Below, piece after piece: positions 9,791 to 21,469 of a DNA stretch of 64,000 bases. The stretch is taken from assembly GCA_011037195.1 (NCBI GenBank), contig JAAEAF010014401.1, forward strand, positions 1 to 64,000, in the 5' to 3' direction. The notes beneath the pieces are model-generated. The model saw nothing but the letters and a program-made list of their open reading frames with translations, did not search any database and had not been told where the DNA came from. This DNA comes from Triatoma infestans. Its lineage: Eukaryota > Arthropoda > Insecta > Hemiptera > Reduviidae. The translations under genes were made by a program, and so were the position numbers. Every line of letters starts with the position of its first letter. The first letter of the stretch is position 1.

Positions 9791-9870
9791 TCTCTATCGC
9801 CACCCAAGTACTGTATAGCAAACCAATGTATGTCTGTAAGGGCTGTAAACGGACTTTTTTGAATAGATAT
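9741..9870 (+). pseudogene. polB: First zinc-finger codons of B(+) polB, left of the element C insertion
   Basis: Matches codons 1-43 of the B(-) polymerase: AACATTTAG, GAGAAATGTG, TGTAAGGGCTGTAAACGGAC. The start ATG is lost and small indels break the frame. It ends exactly at the agatat duplication before element C. The gene resumes at 16,188. Confidence 0.8.
9865..9870 (+). repeat. Target-site duplication of element C (left), agatat
   Basis: The same six bases occur once in the uninterrupted B(-) gene (minus strand, within AATAGATATAACGG) and twice here, flanking 9871-16187. Confidence 0.92.
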
Positions 9871-10160
9871 AGTAGAGGGATTTTGGGCGAGCTGGCACAC
9901 CTTTTTTAGGGGCAACTTTCCCCTCACCCCCGGCCCCCTTTGGTTACGGCCTTGACCCCACTCCTCCGACGACACGCCTACTTACCCCCACCCCTATTTC
10001 AACGACCAATCAGCGAACTCGACGAGTACTTAGACACGCCATTTACCCCACACCTCTCTATCGCCAAATCATCGAACTCGATGATCCTCAGCCCACGTCC
10101 ACTTCCCCCGACCGCCACTTCCTGTCTACCCATCATCGAACTGGATGAGCACTTAGGCCA
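9871..10160 (+). repeat. Left terminal inverted repeat of element C
   Basis: Aligns end to end with the reverse complement of 15,905-16,187: AGTAGAGGGATTT, GGGCGAGCTGGCACACCTTT, CCCCTCACCCCCGGCCCC, GACGACACGCCTACT, CGAACTCGACGA. Confidence 0.9.
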
Positions 10161-10530
10161 CGCCCACTTACCCCCACCCCTTTCTTCCTAACCAATCATC
10201 GAACACGACGAGCTTCTAAGCCACGCCTATTTACCCCCACCCCTCTTCCCCCGCCATCATCTTATCTGGACGAGCACTTGAGCCAGCCCACTCCCCCTCC
10301 CACTGACCAATCATCGAACTCGACGAACACTTGAGCCAGCCCACTCCTCCCTCCCCTTAACATATCATCCATATCGATGACTCCATTTTCTTTCCGCCCT
10401 CCACCTCTTAACTTATCGTCCAATCCGATGGCCGTATTTTCTCCCCCTCCCCTCACCTTAACCTAGCATCCAATCCATTACCCCCACTCCTGAATGTATC
10501 ATCCAATCCGATGATTCCATTTTCTTTCTA
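9950..10530 (+). repeat. Degenerate ~50-65-bp tandem units in and beyond the left TIR of C
   Basis: About ten units, each built on ATCATCGAACTCGACGAGCA followed by a C-rich CCACGCCCACTTACCCCCAC-like block. Cores are at about 10,007, 10,066, 10,130, 10,191, 10,252, 10,306, 10,361, 10,410, 10,461 and 10,497. The right TIR has only about four units, so the left arm was expanded. Confidence 0.75.
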
Positions 10531-10639
10531 CCTCCATCCCCACAACAAGATAGCGGAACCTAACACCGTAACACACCACCCCTCTCCTAACTCTAGGCTG
10601 GAAAGGTCTTTTTTATTTTTATTTTATGTGAAAAAACTT

Positions 10640-10707
10640 GTCTTATCTGCGATTCGATCCTACAATCCTTAGGTTGGAAGTCGCATCACCTAACCACTCG
10701 GCCATAT
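10640..10707 (-). repeat. tRNA-like repeat, copy 1
   Basis: On the minus strand it shows a tRNA A-box-like TGGCCGAGTGGTTAGG and, about 45 bases on, a B-box-like GGATCGAATCG. I could not fold a clean acceptor stem or anticodon arm, so this is a tRNA-derived remnant or a Pol III promoter-like repeat rather than a functional tRNA. Closest in style to a Ser/Leu-type D arm. Confidence 0.5.
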
Positions 10708-10835
10708 TACTCCTCTCGCTAGCTGTAGTTTTCAACGTACACTTCTATTCTTAACTTCCCCACCCCTCGCCTCATCATTGCTTACTCTGGGCGAGAGGGG
10801 AATTATTTTTTATAATATATGAAAAATCTTGTCTT

Positions 10836-10905
10836 ATCTGTGATTCGATCCTACAATCTTTAGGTTGGAAGTCGCATCATCCTAACCACTCGGCCACAAT
10901 GGTCC
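10836..10905 (-). repeat. tRNA-like repeat, copy 2
   Basis: Second copy about 195 bp from the first. The flanking GCTAGCTRTARTTTTCAACG and AAACTTGTCTTATCTG-type sequence is shared too, so the whole ~190-bp unit was tandemly duplicated. The A box is TGGCCGAGTGGTTAGG and the B box GGATCGAATCA. Confidence 0.5.
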
Positions 10906-11271
10906 TCTGCTAGCTATAATTTTCAACGTACACTTCTCTCTTAACCCCCGCACTATCATAATTTGATTTCCGCTCAACACAATCACAAAAAAATTCAATT
11001 ATAATTGAAAAAAATATGGCTGAGTGACATCCAACTTTCACCGCACAATCAAAATAATTATAAAAAAAGATTGACTTACCCCTTCCAGCTCCCTGCTGCT
11101 GCTGCTGATATTAACGCGACGCGCACTTACACAGAACTGAACTACATTCGGCAATACAATGTACTATAGTGACATTTATCCCCACTCCTATGACGTCACT
11201 GCTAGTTGGGGCATGCGCATATATCTGCCGCCGCCTTATAGATTACAAATATTGATTTTATTATATTGTAT

Positions 11272-11737
11272 AACAAAAACCACTGCCTTTTCAATATATT
11301 ATTCGTGTGACGTCACACAGCAATAGTATTACCAGTGTCTTATTTATTACCACTGCCTTCTAGACAAATCCCCCATTCAGATAACGTCACACAGTCTATA
11401 GGGTTTCACTGCCAATCGCAATATATCGATTGCAAATATCGATTATTCATATTGAATTATATCAATCTTATAAATATAATTTATTAATAAAAAACTAACA
11501 AAACCACTGCCTTTTCAATATATTATTCGTGTGACGTCACAGCCAATAGCATTGCCACCGCCTTATAGATTAAAAATGTATATATTTATTACCACTGCCT
11601 TCTAGACAAATCCCCCATTCAGATAACGTCACACACTCTATAGTGTTTCACTGCCAATCGCAATATATCGATTGCAAATATCGTATTCACATTGATTAAT
11701 ATCGATCTTATAAATATAATTTATTAATAAGAAAAAC
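11272..11737 (+). repeat. Tandem duplication (~230-bp unit) inside element C
   Basis: Two copies (11,272-11,496 and 11,497-11,737) share CACTGCCTTTTCAATATATT, GTGTGACGTCAC, TTCTAGACAAATCCCCCATT and ATCGCAATATATCGATTGCA blocks. The latter contains nested ATCGAT inverted repeats. Confidence 0.85.
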
Positions 11738-11874
11738 ACTATCTATTACTTCTACCAGTTATTGCATCACCTTTTGAAATTAAACTTTGTACTAATAAAA
11801 AATATATATATATCTATTCTTACCTTAATCACTTTATATTCTTTTGTTTATTGAACTTTGTAATCAAAACAACA

Positions 11875-12480
11875 TATATCTTGCCTGTTCGGACATGTTA
11901 GTTACTTATTAAGAAAAATACAAAGAAACTACACTGAGTCATCCAGGAAATGATTTATTAATATTTAATCCTATTATTTAAAACTTTGTACTCATTATCT
12001 TTCTTGCCTGTCCGGACATGTTAGCACAGGTCTTAGCATGTTTCTTAATACTTAACCCTATTATGAAAAAATAAACTTTTGTTCTCATTACCTTTCTTGC
12101 CTGTTCGGACATGTTACCACAGGTCTTAGCATGTTTGTAATACTTAATCCTATTATATAAAAATAAAACTTTGTACTCATTACCTTTCTTGCCGGTCCGG
12201 ACCTGTTACCACAGGTCTTAGCATGCTTGTATTACTTAATCGTATTATGAAAAATGTAAGTTTATACAATGGCTCATTTAGGAAATTTTTATTTTATTTC
12301 TTTCTAACATATCTTGCCTGCCCGGACAGGTTACCACTTGTCATTGAACATAAACTTTGCATTAACAGTATTATTCATTATAAAAAAGAAAAAAATCTTA
12401 TCTTAATCCCTATTTGTGATTTTTGTTTATTAAACTTTGAACTCAAATAAACATATCTTGCCTGTTCGAGCATGTAACTC
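11875..12480 (+). repeat. Six iterated palindromic repeats, TTGCCTGTYCGGACATGTTA type
   Basis: Units start at 11,881, 12,004, 12,097, 12,189, 12,314 and 12,458, spaced about 92-144 bp. The core is a 14-bp palindrome (CCTGTCCGGACAGG or a close variant). It is usually followed by CCACAGGTCTTAGCATG and ATACTTAATCCTATTAT. One further copy lies near the end of element A (5295-5357). Confidence 0.85.
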
Positions 12481-12983
12481 ACGACAATATTTAATCCTAT
12501 TATGAATAAAAATATTTGTATATACAATGAGTCATGAACACCTGCCCAACCTTGCAAAAAGTTTATTATTTTTCATTTCGAACATTGTTAATACTTAATC
12601 TTGTTAAGAAAAAAGTATGTTTATACAATGTTAAGACTTAAGAGATAAGGAGAATATTGAACACCACTAGAAGCTATCCCCACTATTCTAGTGACGTCAT
12701 TTTCTCAACCAATCAGAATGTAGAATTATATTGTATTTGGGTTATGCGCACTAGCTAATGGAATTTCGGCTCTCCCACGCTTAGCCAATAGGAATGCAGT
12801 ATTTACATGCAGCTTAATAATCAATTATTTTCATCATAACCCCAACATTAACAAGTCATAAAGAAAAAAGCCCATCCAACTGCCTGCTGCTCACATTTTA
12901 ACACAATACACGCATTCCGAGAACTGACAAACTCCAAAGAAAACTGCCCATCTATAACTTATTATTTTCACTCTGTGACGTCA

Positions 12984-15904
12984 CAGCCATCTCATTGCAA
13001 GTTTACCGTGTTCTAAATCTACGACGCATGCGCAGAGATCGATCTACGCGAATAACCGATTTCACCATCTAATACGCTCAAAACACTAGCCAGCCATTAG
13101 AATTGCAAGTTTCAAACTTCTAAATCTACTACGCATGCATTTATGAGAATACTTTTTACTTATATAACAAATAGGATTTCAACCTTCTGCGCAAGTGCTA
13201 TTTTGCCATATATTACGAATGCGCAACACTCAAGTTTTAGCCAATAGAACCTTTTTACATGTGTTGTAATCTGTGGAAGATATAAATTATACTAAGCTAA
13301 TGTGTGTTTATGTATCGATCAAGCATAATGATTACACATATCAATCTAGTATATCGATTATCATCGATTTATGAGAATACTTTTTACTTATTTATCCATC
13401 TATATACAAACCAAAACCACTGTCCATTGTTTTATCAATTAAAATGATGACTCACCATGCAAGTTACAACAATTCTTGTCTATAAACAGCATACATATAT
13501 CCCCACCCCTCACATCACGCCACCCATGTTAGCCAATAGTATTTCGAATATAATAAAAAAGAAAGAAATACTCTTTTAATATCTATGGTTATTATGAGTT
13601 ACCATGCATGGCTCAACATGCCTGATCAAGCTTCAGCCAGCTACAGTTCACATTTCCTTTCTGCTAAAATTAATATACTTACCAAATTTTATATATGTTT
13701 CTTCACCATATAATTAAAATTCCATTGAATAAATAAATTATTACGTTTTTATTTAAAAATTCACAAAAAGTAAATTATACAAATCACTCCAAATTTTATT
13801 TCATGTCTTATCTGTTTATCAAAAACCTAATACAAAGTAGATATTTTCCTCCGACCTAATCGATATTTCTGAACATCTCATCGGTAATCTCTAAAACAAA
13901 TCTGTTTGGTAGAAAAACTCTCTTTAGCTGCTCTCCATATGTTGTAGTACGGCAGCATATAACTTACCTTGTTGGATCATATATGATGTAACTTATCATA
14001 GTGAAGATTAGAAATGAAAATTTTTCTTTCAATGCCACCAATTCACGCACACAATTTCTCTAACCTCACAATATTATGACAACACTTACTCGTTAGCTTA
14101 TGAAATACAAGTCCTAAATTTTGTGCTAATTATCATATGTAACTACTCAGCCCCCATCTAGACTGTCTCAACTCACCCCCCTTCTAACAGGTCACAACAC
14201 GTCTAAACAGTCATATATTTTTTTTCCCCTCTAACCTAGGTTTTTAGTCATAATCTATCGTGTTTTTCAAGATTCAACATGTATTTTGCCTTTACATGCT
14301 GGAAATTTTGATTTTATTAACATACAATCTGAACTCTAAACAATGAAACGCATGGATAAGTTTCTTAGTCTTCTTAACTAAAAAATATTTCTGTATATCT
14401 CATCCTTGTTTAGGTTCCAATATGTATGGTATAATATTCATGCCTGGCAATCTGTGTAGCTGGTCACATTATTTTTACAGTCAAATATGCTTAATTTAAG
14501 ATGTCTGTTCCGTAACTGGACCTGATGGGTGGTTCTAAATTCTAATCATTAATTCAAAGAAAGCAGTCTATTTTATTATATATTCGATCCAAAATTTGTT
14601 GTCCTTAGAAAATCCACTGTCAGAAAAGATGGCTGCAAGCAACTTGTTATAATTAAACTAATATTGAAAAATATCAAGTAGACTTCCATGACCAAACATT
14701 TTTTTCCCTTATAAATGTAATTTCAGTAAGAACCCTCCATAATATATTTAATGAAGCAAATCATAATTTATCTGAAACATTAGGTTGATTAAATATTTGG
14801 GATACACTGTTGAATGCAAACACATTAAATAAAACACTAAACATTATCATATCTAACAACAACGACATGGATTCTAGCATACGTATATCATGAAAACTTA
14901 TGAAGAGATGTGAAAATTCGATGTAAAATCAAGAATAAACACAATAAAACTAAAAACATTCTCAGTATTCATGAGCGGTAACATTGCTAAATATAATTTA
15001 CTCGAAATAGCATATGCATTTTCTTAAAAAATAGTGCAGAAATGCGAAAATTCTCAGCAACATTATTACTGTCACATAAAAATGACAGAACAAGAATACG
15101 AAAATCTTAGTAAATCCTACAGAATACAATATTGTGTCCATTTACATTATGTAAGTCTTAAAATGTTAAGGTGGCTCATTGTTTACTGTTCATCAAATGA
15201 AATTTTATAAATATTCAGAGATGAAAAATCAGGCACAAGCAGGTGATTCAACAAGCCTATTTATAATTGGAGAGATATTTTTAAGTAAAATTCGAATTTT
15301 GAATGTACTCTGTCTGGTCAGCTTGTTAAAACGTGAGAAAACCATTGGAATATTTAAATAAAATACAAATGATGCTTTCTAACAAGTCCATCTAAATATA
15401 ATAATAATAATAATGCGTTACTTTCTTGGTTGTTACGTCATAAAATTGGGCCAAATGCAATCTTTCTGGTAAAAATTGTATCAGCTGTGTCTCTCTAAAT
15501 GACCAATTTGCTCTATTAAGTGTGGCTAACATTAAATGAGATCGGACAAACTTTAAAATTAGTACAATCTTGAAGTCCATGTATGAAAAAGTAGGAGAAA
15601 AGTAATTGTGAACATAAACTTGTAGTACAAAATTAAGGAAGTAACATACAAATGAATGTATCCTAAGGGCTGTTTCCTCCTACATTGCGAACAGTGTGCA
15701 TGAAAACAAAAAACTTGCAGATTAACCTTATTAATATAATGAATTCATGAAAAATTTAATTGCACCGCAATTCCGAGCTGGCATTAAATTATTTTTAAAT
15801 GCATTTTGCTGCCGCAAAATTCATAATAAATAATGTAATGTGCAGGAACAAACGACATTTTGGCTGACCTGAACCTAACCCAACCCAACTTACTCTAACC
15901 TAAC
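12984..15904. other. AT-rich non-coding interior of element C
   Basis: No supported gene. The first few hundred bases hold scattered GCATGCGCA, CCAAT and ATATCGATT motifs like the left half. From about 13,660 the sequence looks like ordinary AT-rich DNA without repeats I can match elsewhere in the window. An imperfect CCTAACC-rich stretch precedes the right TIR (15,870-15,920). Confidence 0.5.
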
Positions 15905-16187
15905 CTTACATAACCTAAGTGCTCGTCCAGTTTGATGATTGGTCGACAGAGTGGTGGGGGTAAGTGGGCGGCTGAGTGATCGTCGAGTTCGATGATTGGG
16001 CCGATAGAGAGGGGTGGGGTACTGGGCGTGGTCTAAGGTGCTCGTCGGTTCGGATGATGGTCGTTGAATGGGGTGGGGGTAGTAGGCGTGTCGTCGAGGA
16101 GTGGGGTCAAGGCGTAACCAAAGGGGCCGGGGGTGAGGGGAAAGTTTCCCTCAAAAAGGTGTGCCAGCTCGCCCAAATCCCTCTACT
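15905..16187 (-). repeat. Right terminal inverted repeat of element C
   Basis: Reverse complement of 9871-10,160, with a few base differences and small indels. It ends GAGCTGG-complement CCAGCTCGCCCAAATCCCTC then TACT. Confidence 0.9.
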
Positions 16188-16193
16188 AGATAT
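16188..16193 (+). repeat. Target-site duplication of element C (right), agatat
   Basis: Second copy of the six bases at 9865-9870, directly after the terminal ACT of element C. Confidence 0.92.
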
Positions 16194-19100
16194 AACGGCG
16201 AGCGACATGAAATAGTCTGTGCTGATCGACCTCCTGTAAAGAAAGCTCGATATGATAATTCAGGCGCTGAAAAGGCATGTGTGGAACCAACTAAAGCGGA
16301 ATTGTTAAACGGGCATCTGAAGAATATGAATCGGCATGTCGGGGGAGAATAAGGTCATATTTTCTGCAATCAGCGGAATTTGAAGATCTATCTACGTTTC
16401 TGCAGTCGATTAAAAGGCGTCTATACGAGCTCATTAAACAACAATTGGAAGAGAAACGTACGCTAAAAATTAATATAGTGGTGGAATGTCTGTTTGAGAA
16501 TACACTCGGGGAACAAACTGATAGATCATTTAAAACTCGGAATAAGGCCATTTATATGGACACAGATATCGGTAGGTTTCTCGAACATATATTCAAGAAA
16601 TTAGTGAACGAAATGGAAGAGGCACAGTTAGAGAAGAGTGGATGGAAGCTGGTTGGGATAGATGGAGCAAGGTTGCGGATAAATATGTACAAGCCGCTAG
16701 GAGGGTCGACATATATCAAACTTCCTAAATCTATCGCTGCTAAGGAGGCTTGTATAAATCCGGAGAATTACGACGAGGAGTGTTTTAAATATGCTGTATT
16801 AGCAAAATTTGTGGATAAAAACCCTCAACGTGTTAGTAAATATAAAACGCTGGTCCATCCTTATAATTTTGAGTGCGTTTCATTCCCCACGCCTCTTCAC
16901 CAGATCAAAAAGTTCGAAAAAGTAAACAATATATCAATAAATGTATTCGGGTTGGATGGTGATAATAGTGTTTACCCGCTGAAGGTTGTTAAAGAAGAAC
17001 TGCAAGACCATCGCGACCTTTTACTCATGCAAGATGGAGAAAAACAACATTATGTCTTTATTAAACATTTCAATAGGTTGGTTTCCGGGCAAAAAACAAA
17101 CTATGCGCATGCAATACAGTTGTGTAAACGCTGTTTTACACACTTTGATGGGCGTTATGGAAAATCAGCAGAGGATAAACTACAAGAACACAGGATATAT
17201 TGTGGCGATAACATTCCAGCAGCTGTTAAACTCCCAACTGAAGAACCTTTTATAGAATTTAAAAACGTTGAACGTCAGCTAAAAGCAAATTTTGTGATTT
17301 ACGCCGATTTCGAGTGCCCTTTAAAACCTATACATTCATGTGCGCCTTCCCCAGCCCGATCATCTACAACGAACTATCAGGAACATGAACCGTTTTCTTT
17401 CTGCGCCTATGTAAAACCCACCGATGAAATAGAACATCTTTGGACGCTTAAAGAACCATTTCTATATAGGAGAGAGAATGCAGCCGAAAAATTCTTACGT
17501 CATCTAAGCGATTTATCAACAGTCATTGGCAAGATGTTAAACAAAAATGTGGACATAGTGATTAGTGAGTTAGAAGAAAGAGAATGGAAGGCAGCTGATA
17601 CCTGTTATCTCTGCAATCATACATTCAGCGGAGCCAACCATAAGGTGCGGGATCATTGTCATATTTCAGGCAAATATAGGGGCGCTGCATGTAATAATTG
17701 TAATTTGCGATGCCGGCAACCAACTTATGTTCCAGTATTCATTCACAATCGCAGCGGGTACGATTCGCATTTTATTATTAAAGAATTGGGGAAACTTCCA
17801 GGCAGAGTTAATGTAATACCTCATACTGAAGAGAAGTTTATTTCATTTGCAAAGTACATTAATGGTATTCAATTTCGCTTCTTGGATTCATTCAGATTCA
17901 TGGCAGAGAGTCTGGCTCAATTAGTTAATTACTTACCAAAATCTTCTTTCATGGAAACTGCGAAATATTTCACTGAAACGCAGCTGCCCCTTGTATTAAG
18001 AAAAGGCGTTTTCCCGTACGACTATGTGAGTTCCTGGCAGAAATTGGATGAAGAAAATTTACCACCTAAGGTTGCATTCTACAACGCCTTGACGGAAAGC
18101 CATATTGGCGAAGAGGATTATAACCATGCAGTGAAGGTGTGGAACGAGTTTCATTGTACAACGTTGGGAGAATATAGTGATATCTATTTAAAGACTGATG
18201 TTTTGTTGCTGGCTGATGTCTTTGAAAACTTTAGACGTGTGACAATGAGTACTCATAAAATCGATCCTGCGCATTATTTCACTGCTCCCGGTATGGCGTG
18301 GGATGCTATGTTGAGGTTAACAGGCATTAAATTGGAACTTCTGCTTGATTATGAAATGATTCTAAGGGTCGAACGTGGCATAAGAGGAGGTATCTGCCAG
18401 GCTTCCCTACGGTATTGCAAGGCCAATAATAAATACATGCAAACCTATGATCCAACGCAAGAGTCAGTATTCATCATGTATTACGATGCAAACAATTTAT
18501 ATGGTGATGCACAGAGTAGGTTGTTACCTTATGGAGGCTTTGAATGGGTGGAACAGCCGGAAGAGATTCAAGTTCAAGACATCCCTGATGATTCCGACTT
18601 TGGATATATATTAGAAGTGGATCTGGAATATCCAGAACATCTTCATCCGCTTTGAACTTTGAGCTTGTCACTAATGATAGCAGATTAATGAAATTAATTG
18701 CAAAGCCAACATTCCTCGATGCTAAAATATATGATGAGAATTTGGTTGGTGTTAGGATGGCCAAAACGAGGATATACTTTAACTAAGTTCCGTACGTGGG
18801 CTTTTCTATTTTGGAGATCTCGAAGGATATAATTTTCAAATTTCATTACTCCATTATGCTGCAAAAATATGGACCAGAACGGCTTCGTTTAATATATACG
18901 GATACGGACTCCCTATTGTACCGTATCAGCACAGACGACATTTTTAAGGATATGCTGGAAATGGAAGATCATTTTGACACGTCAGGATATCATCCAAGCC
19001 ATCCGAATTTCTCAATTAAAAATAAAAAGGTATTGGGGAAATTTAAGGATGAAGTGGATGGGCGCATAATTACCGAAGTGGTTGCAGTGCGTCCGAAGAT

Positions 19101-19389
19101 GTATGCTATTGATGTGGATGGGGATATAAAGAAGCGTGCAAAAGGCGTGCAAAGATCTACGCTTAAGAAACTTGGATTTGCCGATTATAAATCCGTCCTA
19201 TTCAACGATGTCTCGATGTTAAGCACAATGAAATCGATTCGGTCGGTAGGGCATAAAGTCTACTCCACCTTAATTAATAAACGAAGCCTTTCAGCCTCAG
19301 ATAATAAACGGTTCATCCTGCCTGATGGGATAAACTCGTTGGCCTATGGACACCGGGACATTTTAGTGCAGGATATTGATGCAGATTAA
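16188..19389 (+). pseudogene. polB: DNA polymerase B of element B(+), right of the element C insertion
   Basis: Resumes at the duplicated agatat with the second zinc finger. One frameshift lies near 16,300, followed by a frame open from about 16,330 to 18,655. It carries ExoI (YADFEC), a CYLCN...HCHISG Cys/His cluster, the YDSHFI block, and motif A (DANNLYGD). About 110 codons including motif B are missing at about 18,650. A short stretch then has another stop (about 18,784), followed by 18,796-19,389 with motif C (YTDTDS) and the C-terminus. It is nearly identical to B(-) where they overlap, so the two copies are recent relatives. Non-functional because of the missing motif B, the lost start and the 6.3-kb insertion. 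Confidence 0.9.
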
Positions 19390-20580
19390 CGTTTGCGTAA
19401 ACATATTAGACCAAAAAATTAATTTTATGTTTTTTATGATACATTATAAATATTTTGGTATTAATTGATCAAAACAGTGTATTATACCATAAAAAATTAA
19501 ATAAATGAGTTTTATTAATTATTCAATGTATTATACCATAAACATGTCATTGTAACAAATTGATAATAAAAAATTTTTAAAACAATTATATAAATTAGTT
19601 TTTATTCTAACTCCTCAAAAAATATTTATTAGCTGGTATGCATTTTTTAATAGGTATAATGTTAACACCCAGTATCATAATGGTTTGGTGTGATTAAACA
19701 GTATATGCTGATAAGACCAAGGACATCTACAATTGTGCAATATCTTCTAACCAACTGTTTTTATCTATATATGTCTCGAGTGAGTCATAACAGCGGTTGT
19801 GCGGTCTTCTGACCGATTGAAATTCAATTAAAAAAAATAATGCTAAGTTACCGCATTAGATTGACGTCAAGATCGAAGATAGGATGATAGCGAGTTGCTC
19901 TGCGATATATATGTAAAATATATATATTCTTGCAACCCCCAAAAAAGACTTGGCTCCGTAGCCCTTGCGCCAGAACCGGTTTTTTTACCCTACTCAAATT
20001 TAACCTGTACGGATAATTCTCCCAGAAGTCTACCACAGGATTCAACAAACTCGCAAATAGTCCATCATAAGCAACAAACTTCCGATAAAGTAATCTAGTA
20101 ACATGAAGTCCCATTCAACTCTCTGTCAAGAAGCCGTTTTATAGGCCACACACTGCTCTATCAGCTAAAACGATCCTTAGAAGAAGCAACTAATTTACTA
20201 TATGTTACCATCATCCCTCATTGCTTGACTACTTTAAACTCTTCTCTCTAAACTCATAAGTAAACGTAAAATATTTATTGTGAGAACATGTGCAATATTG
20301 AGTTATATCTAACCATTTTCAACCCTCATCATAAATATTCAGCAAAAATTCCAAGTTTGAAGGAAACCGTGTGAAAGTTCCACACCAGATTTTTTTTTAA
20401 AAATAAATTATTGCAATGTAAATAAACTTTATTCTAAAAGTTTCAAGAATGGATGAATATAAAAATTAAAGATGAGAGGAAAATAGAGAATATATTGGCG
20501 ACCTAGATGTAACCAGTAAATAGCTCGGGATCGAAATGTTCAGTATCTCGATATGTGCCAAGGAGGGTTTGCCAAAGAAG
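19390..20580. other. Non-coding region after B(+) polB
   Basis: AT-rich. It contains a repeated TATTATACCATAAA-type phrase (about 19,470-19,550) and a fragment of the dispersed family near 20,365 (GTGTGAAAGTTCCACACCAG). No gene recognised. Confidence 0.4.
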
Positions 20581-20588
20581 TGCACGTA

Positions 20589-20611
20589 CACACACACACA
20601 CACACACACAA
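20589..20611 (+). repeat. (CA)n microsatellite
   Basis: Simple CA repeat of about 11 units. Confidence 0.9.
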
Positions 20612-20719
20612 ACACTCAGAATGAAAGAGATAGAAAAGAGAAAGAAATGAGAACGCACACAAACATAAAATACATCTATACACCACGACCGAGGTCTGGA
20701 GAAGAATCGTTTGTCTGGC

Positions 20720-20960
20720 GAATTTTATTGTTGCCGGTTGTCTACAACACTTGAACTGTGCAGCCGGAGTAGCAAGCGCCGCCAGTAGAAGAAACAGCGA
20801 GTAACAATTAGTGTGCGGAAGTCAGCTAGAGTGTGCTGGCTAAGTGGTGATTAAGGTCTTCTGGAAAGAGAGAGAGTCCGACCCACATTGCCTTGGACTC
20901 CTGCCAGCACACTATATATTCAATCAATTATACAGTAAACTTAAAGTGGTTTGCACATTC
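20720..20960 (+). other. Possible LTR/leader remnant (weak)
   Basis: GC-richer stretch with a GTGTGCTGGCTAAG...CAGCACACTATATATT inverted pair, located about 0.5-0.7 kb before a Ty3/gypsy RT remnant. No second copy in the window, so an LTR cannot be shown. Confidence 0.2.
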
Positions 20961-21469
20961 TCAAATATTATTTGTGCTTCCACCATTTCATTTCTGCCTT
21001 TTTAATTTTTGGCATTCAATGAAAAAGAAAAGAAAAAAGAAATGGTTGAAATTTTGAATTCTAATAACTTCTGATTTATGTCCCTTGAAAGGGAATATTA
21101 TTAGCATGCCAGATTTTCAAATTCAAATTTTATTTCCACTTCAAATTTTATTTCCATTTATTTCAAATTCAATTTTATTTTATTTCTTGAGGAAATCAAG
21201 TGTAAGGAGTAAGGCTCTGATAACGAAAAAATGTGTGTGAAACACTCACGTGACTTTCTCTTCTTATTACTGCAATTATTACAATTGTTCCTGAAATTTG
21301 TTCCTTAAACCTTTGGCATTAGCATTGCAAATAAATATAGATACTGAGGAGTATATACTTCATTTTTTAGGGAAAAGAACTTGCTGAATGTTACTACAAA
21401 AATAGCTTATGGAGGCTTTAAAATTAGGCCACATAGAAAAATAACATTTGAATGTTTTCTTCCCGCTCA

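Larger units (their letters stand above)
11191..12983. promoter_or_regulatory. Cluster of five perfect CRE sites with nearby CCAAT boxes
   Basis: TGACGTCA occurs at 11,191, 11,308, 11,532, 12,692 and 12,976. Several are followed within about 10 bp by CCAAT or a near match (GTGACGTCACAGCCAATAG; GACGTCATTTTCTCAACCAA). NRF-1-like GCATGCGCA occurs at about 11,211 and 13,025. The density of an 8-bp palindrome is far above chance in AT-rich DNA. No reading frame is present to be driven by it. Confidence 0.6.
9871..16187 (+). mobile_element. Non-autonomous Polinton-like element C (6317 bp) inside B(+) polB
   Basis: Begins AGTAGAGGG and ends CCCTCTACT, has terminal inverted repeats of about 285 bp and is flanked by a perfect 6-bp duplication agatat. 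These are the hallmarks described for Polintons. There is no reading frame of convincing length or similarity across 6.3 kb. Contents from left to right: a TIR with degenerate tandem units, two tRNA-like repeats, a tandemly repeated CRE/CCAAT-containing segment, six palindromic CCTGTYCGGACATG repeats, more CRE/CCAAT boxes, then AT-rich unannotated sequence to the right TIR. It shares its palindromic repeat with element A, suggesting mobilisation in trans by an A-like autonomous relative (inference). Confidence 0.85.
8985..19389 (+). mobile_element. Polinton-like element B(+), decayed; right limit uncertain
   Basis: Consists of the B-end repeat, its promoter array and a polB gene interrupted by element C. 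No other Polinton gene (integrase, ATPase, protease, capsid) is visible downstream of 19,389, so this copy is truncated or its other genes have been lost. The limits given are those of recognisable B sequence, not proven termini. Confidence 0.6.

Noticed and set aside
15869..15920. CCTAACC-rich stretch resembling the insect telomere repeat
   Set aside because: Irregular units, only about 50 bp, next to the right TIR of element C; not a telomeric array.
20536..20754. 72-codon frame over a CA repeat
   Set aside because: Microsatellite translation with no homology.
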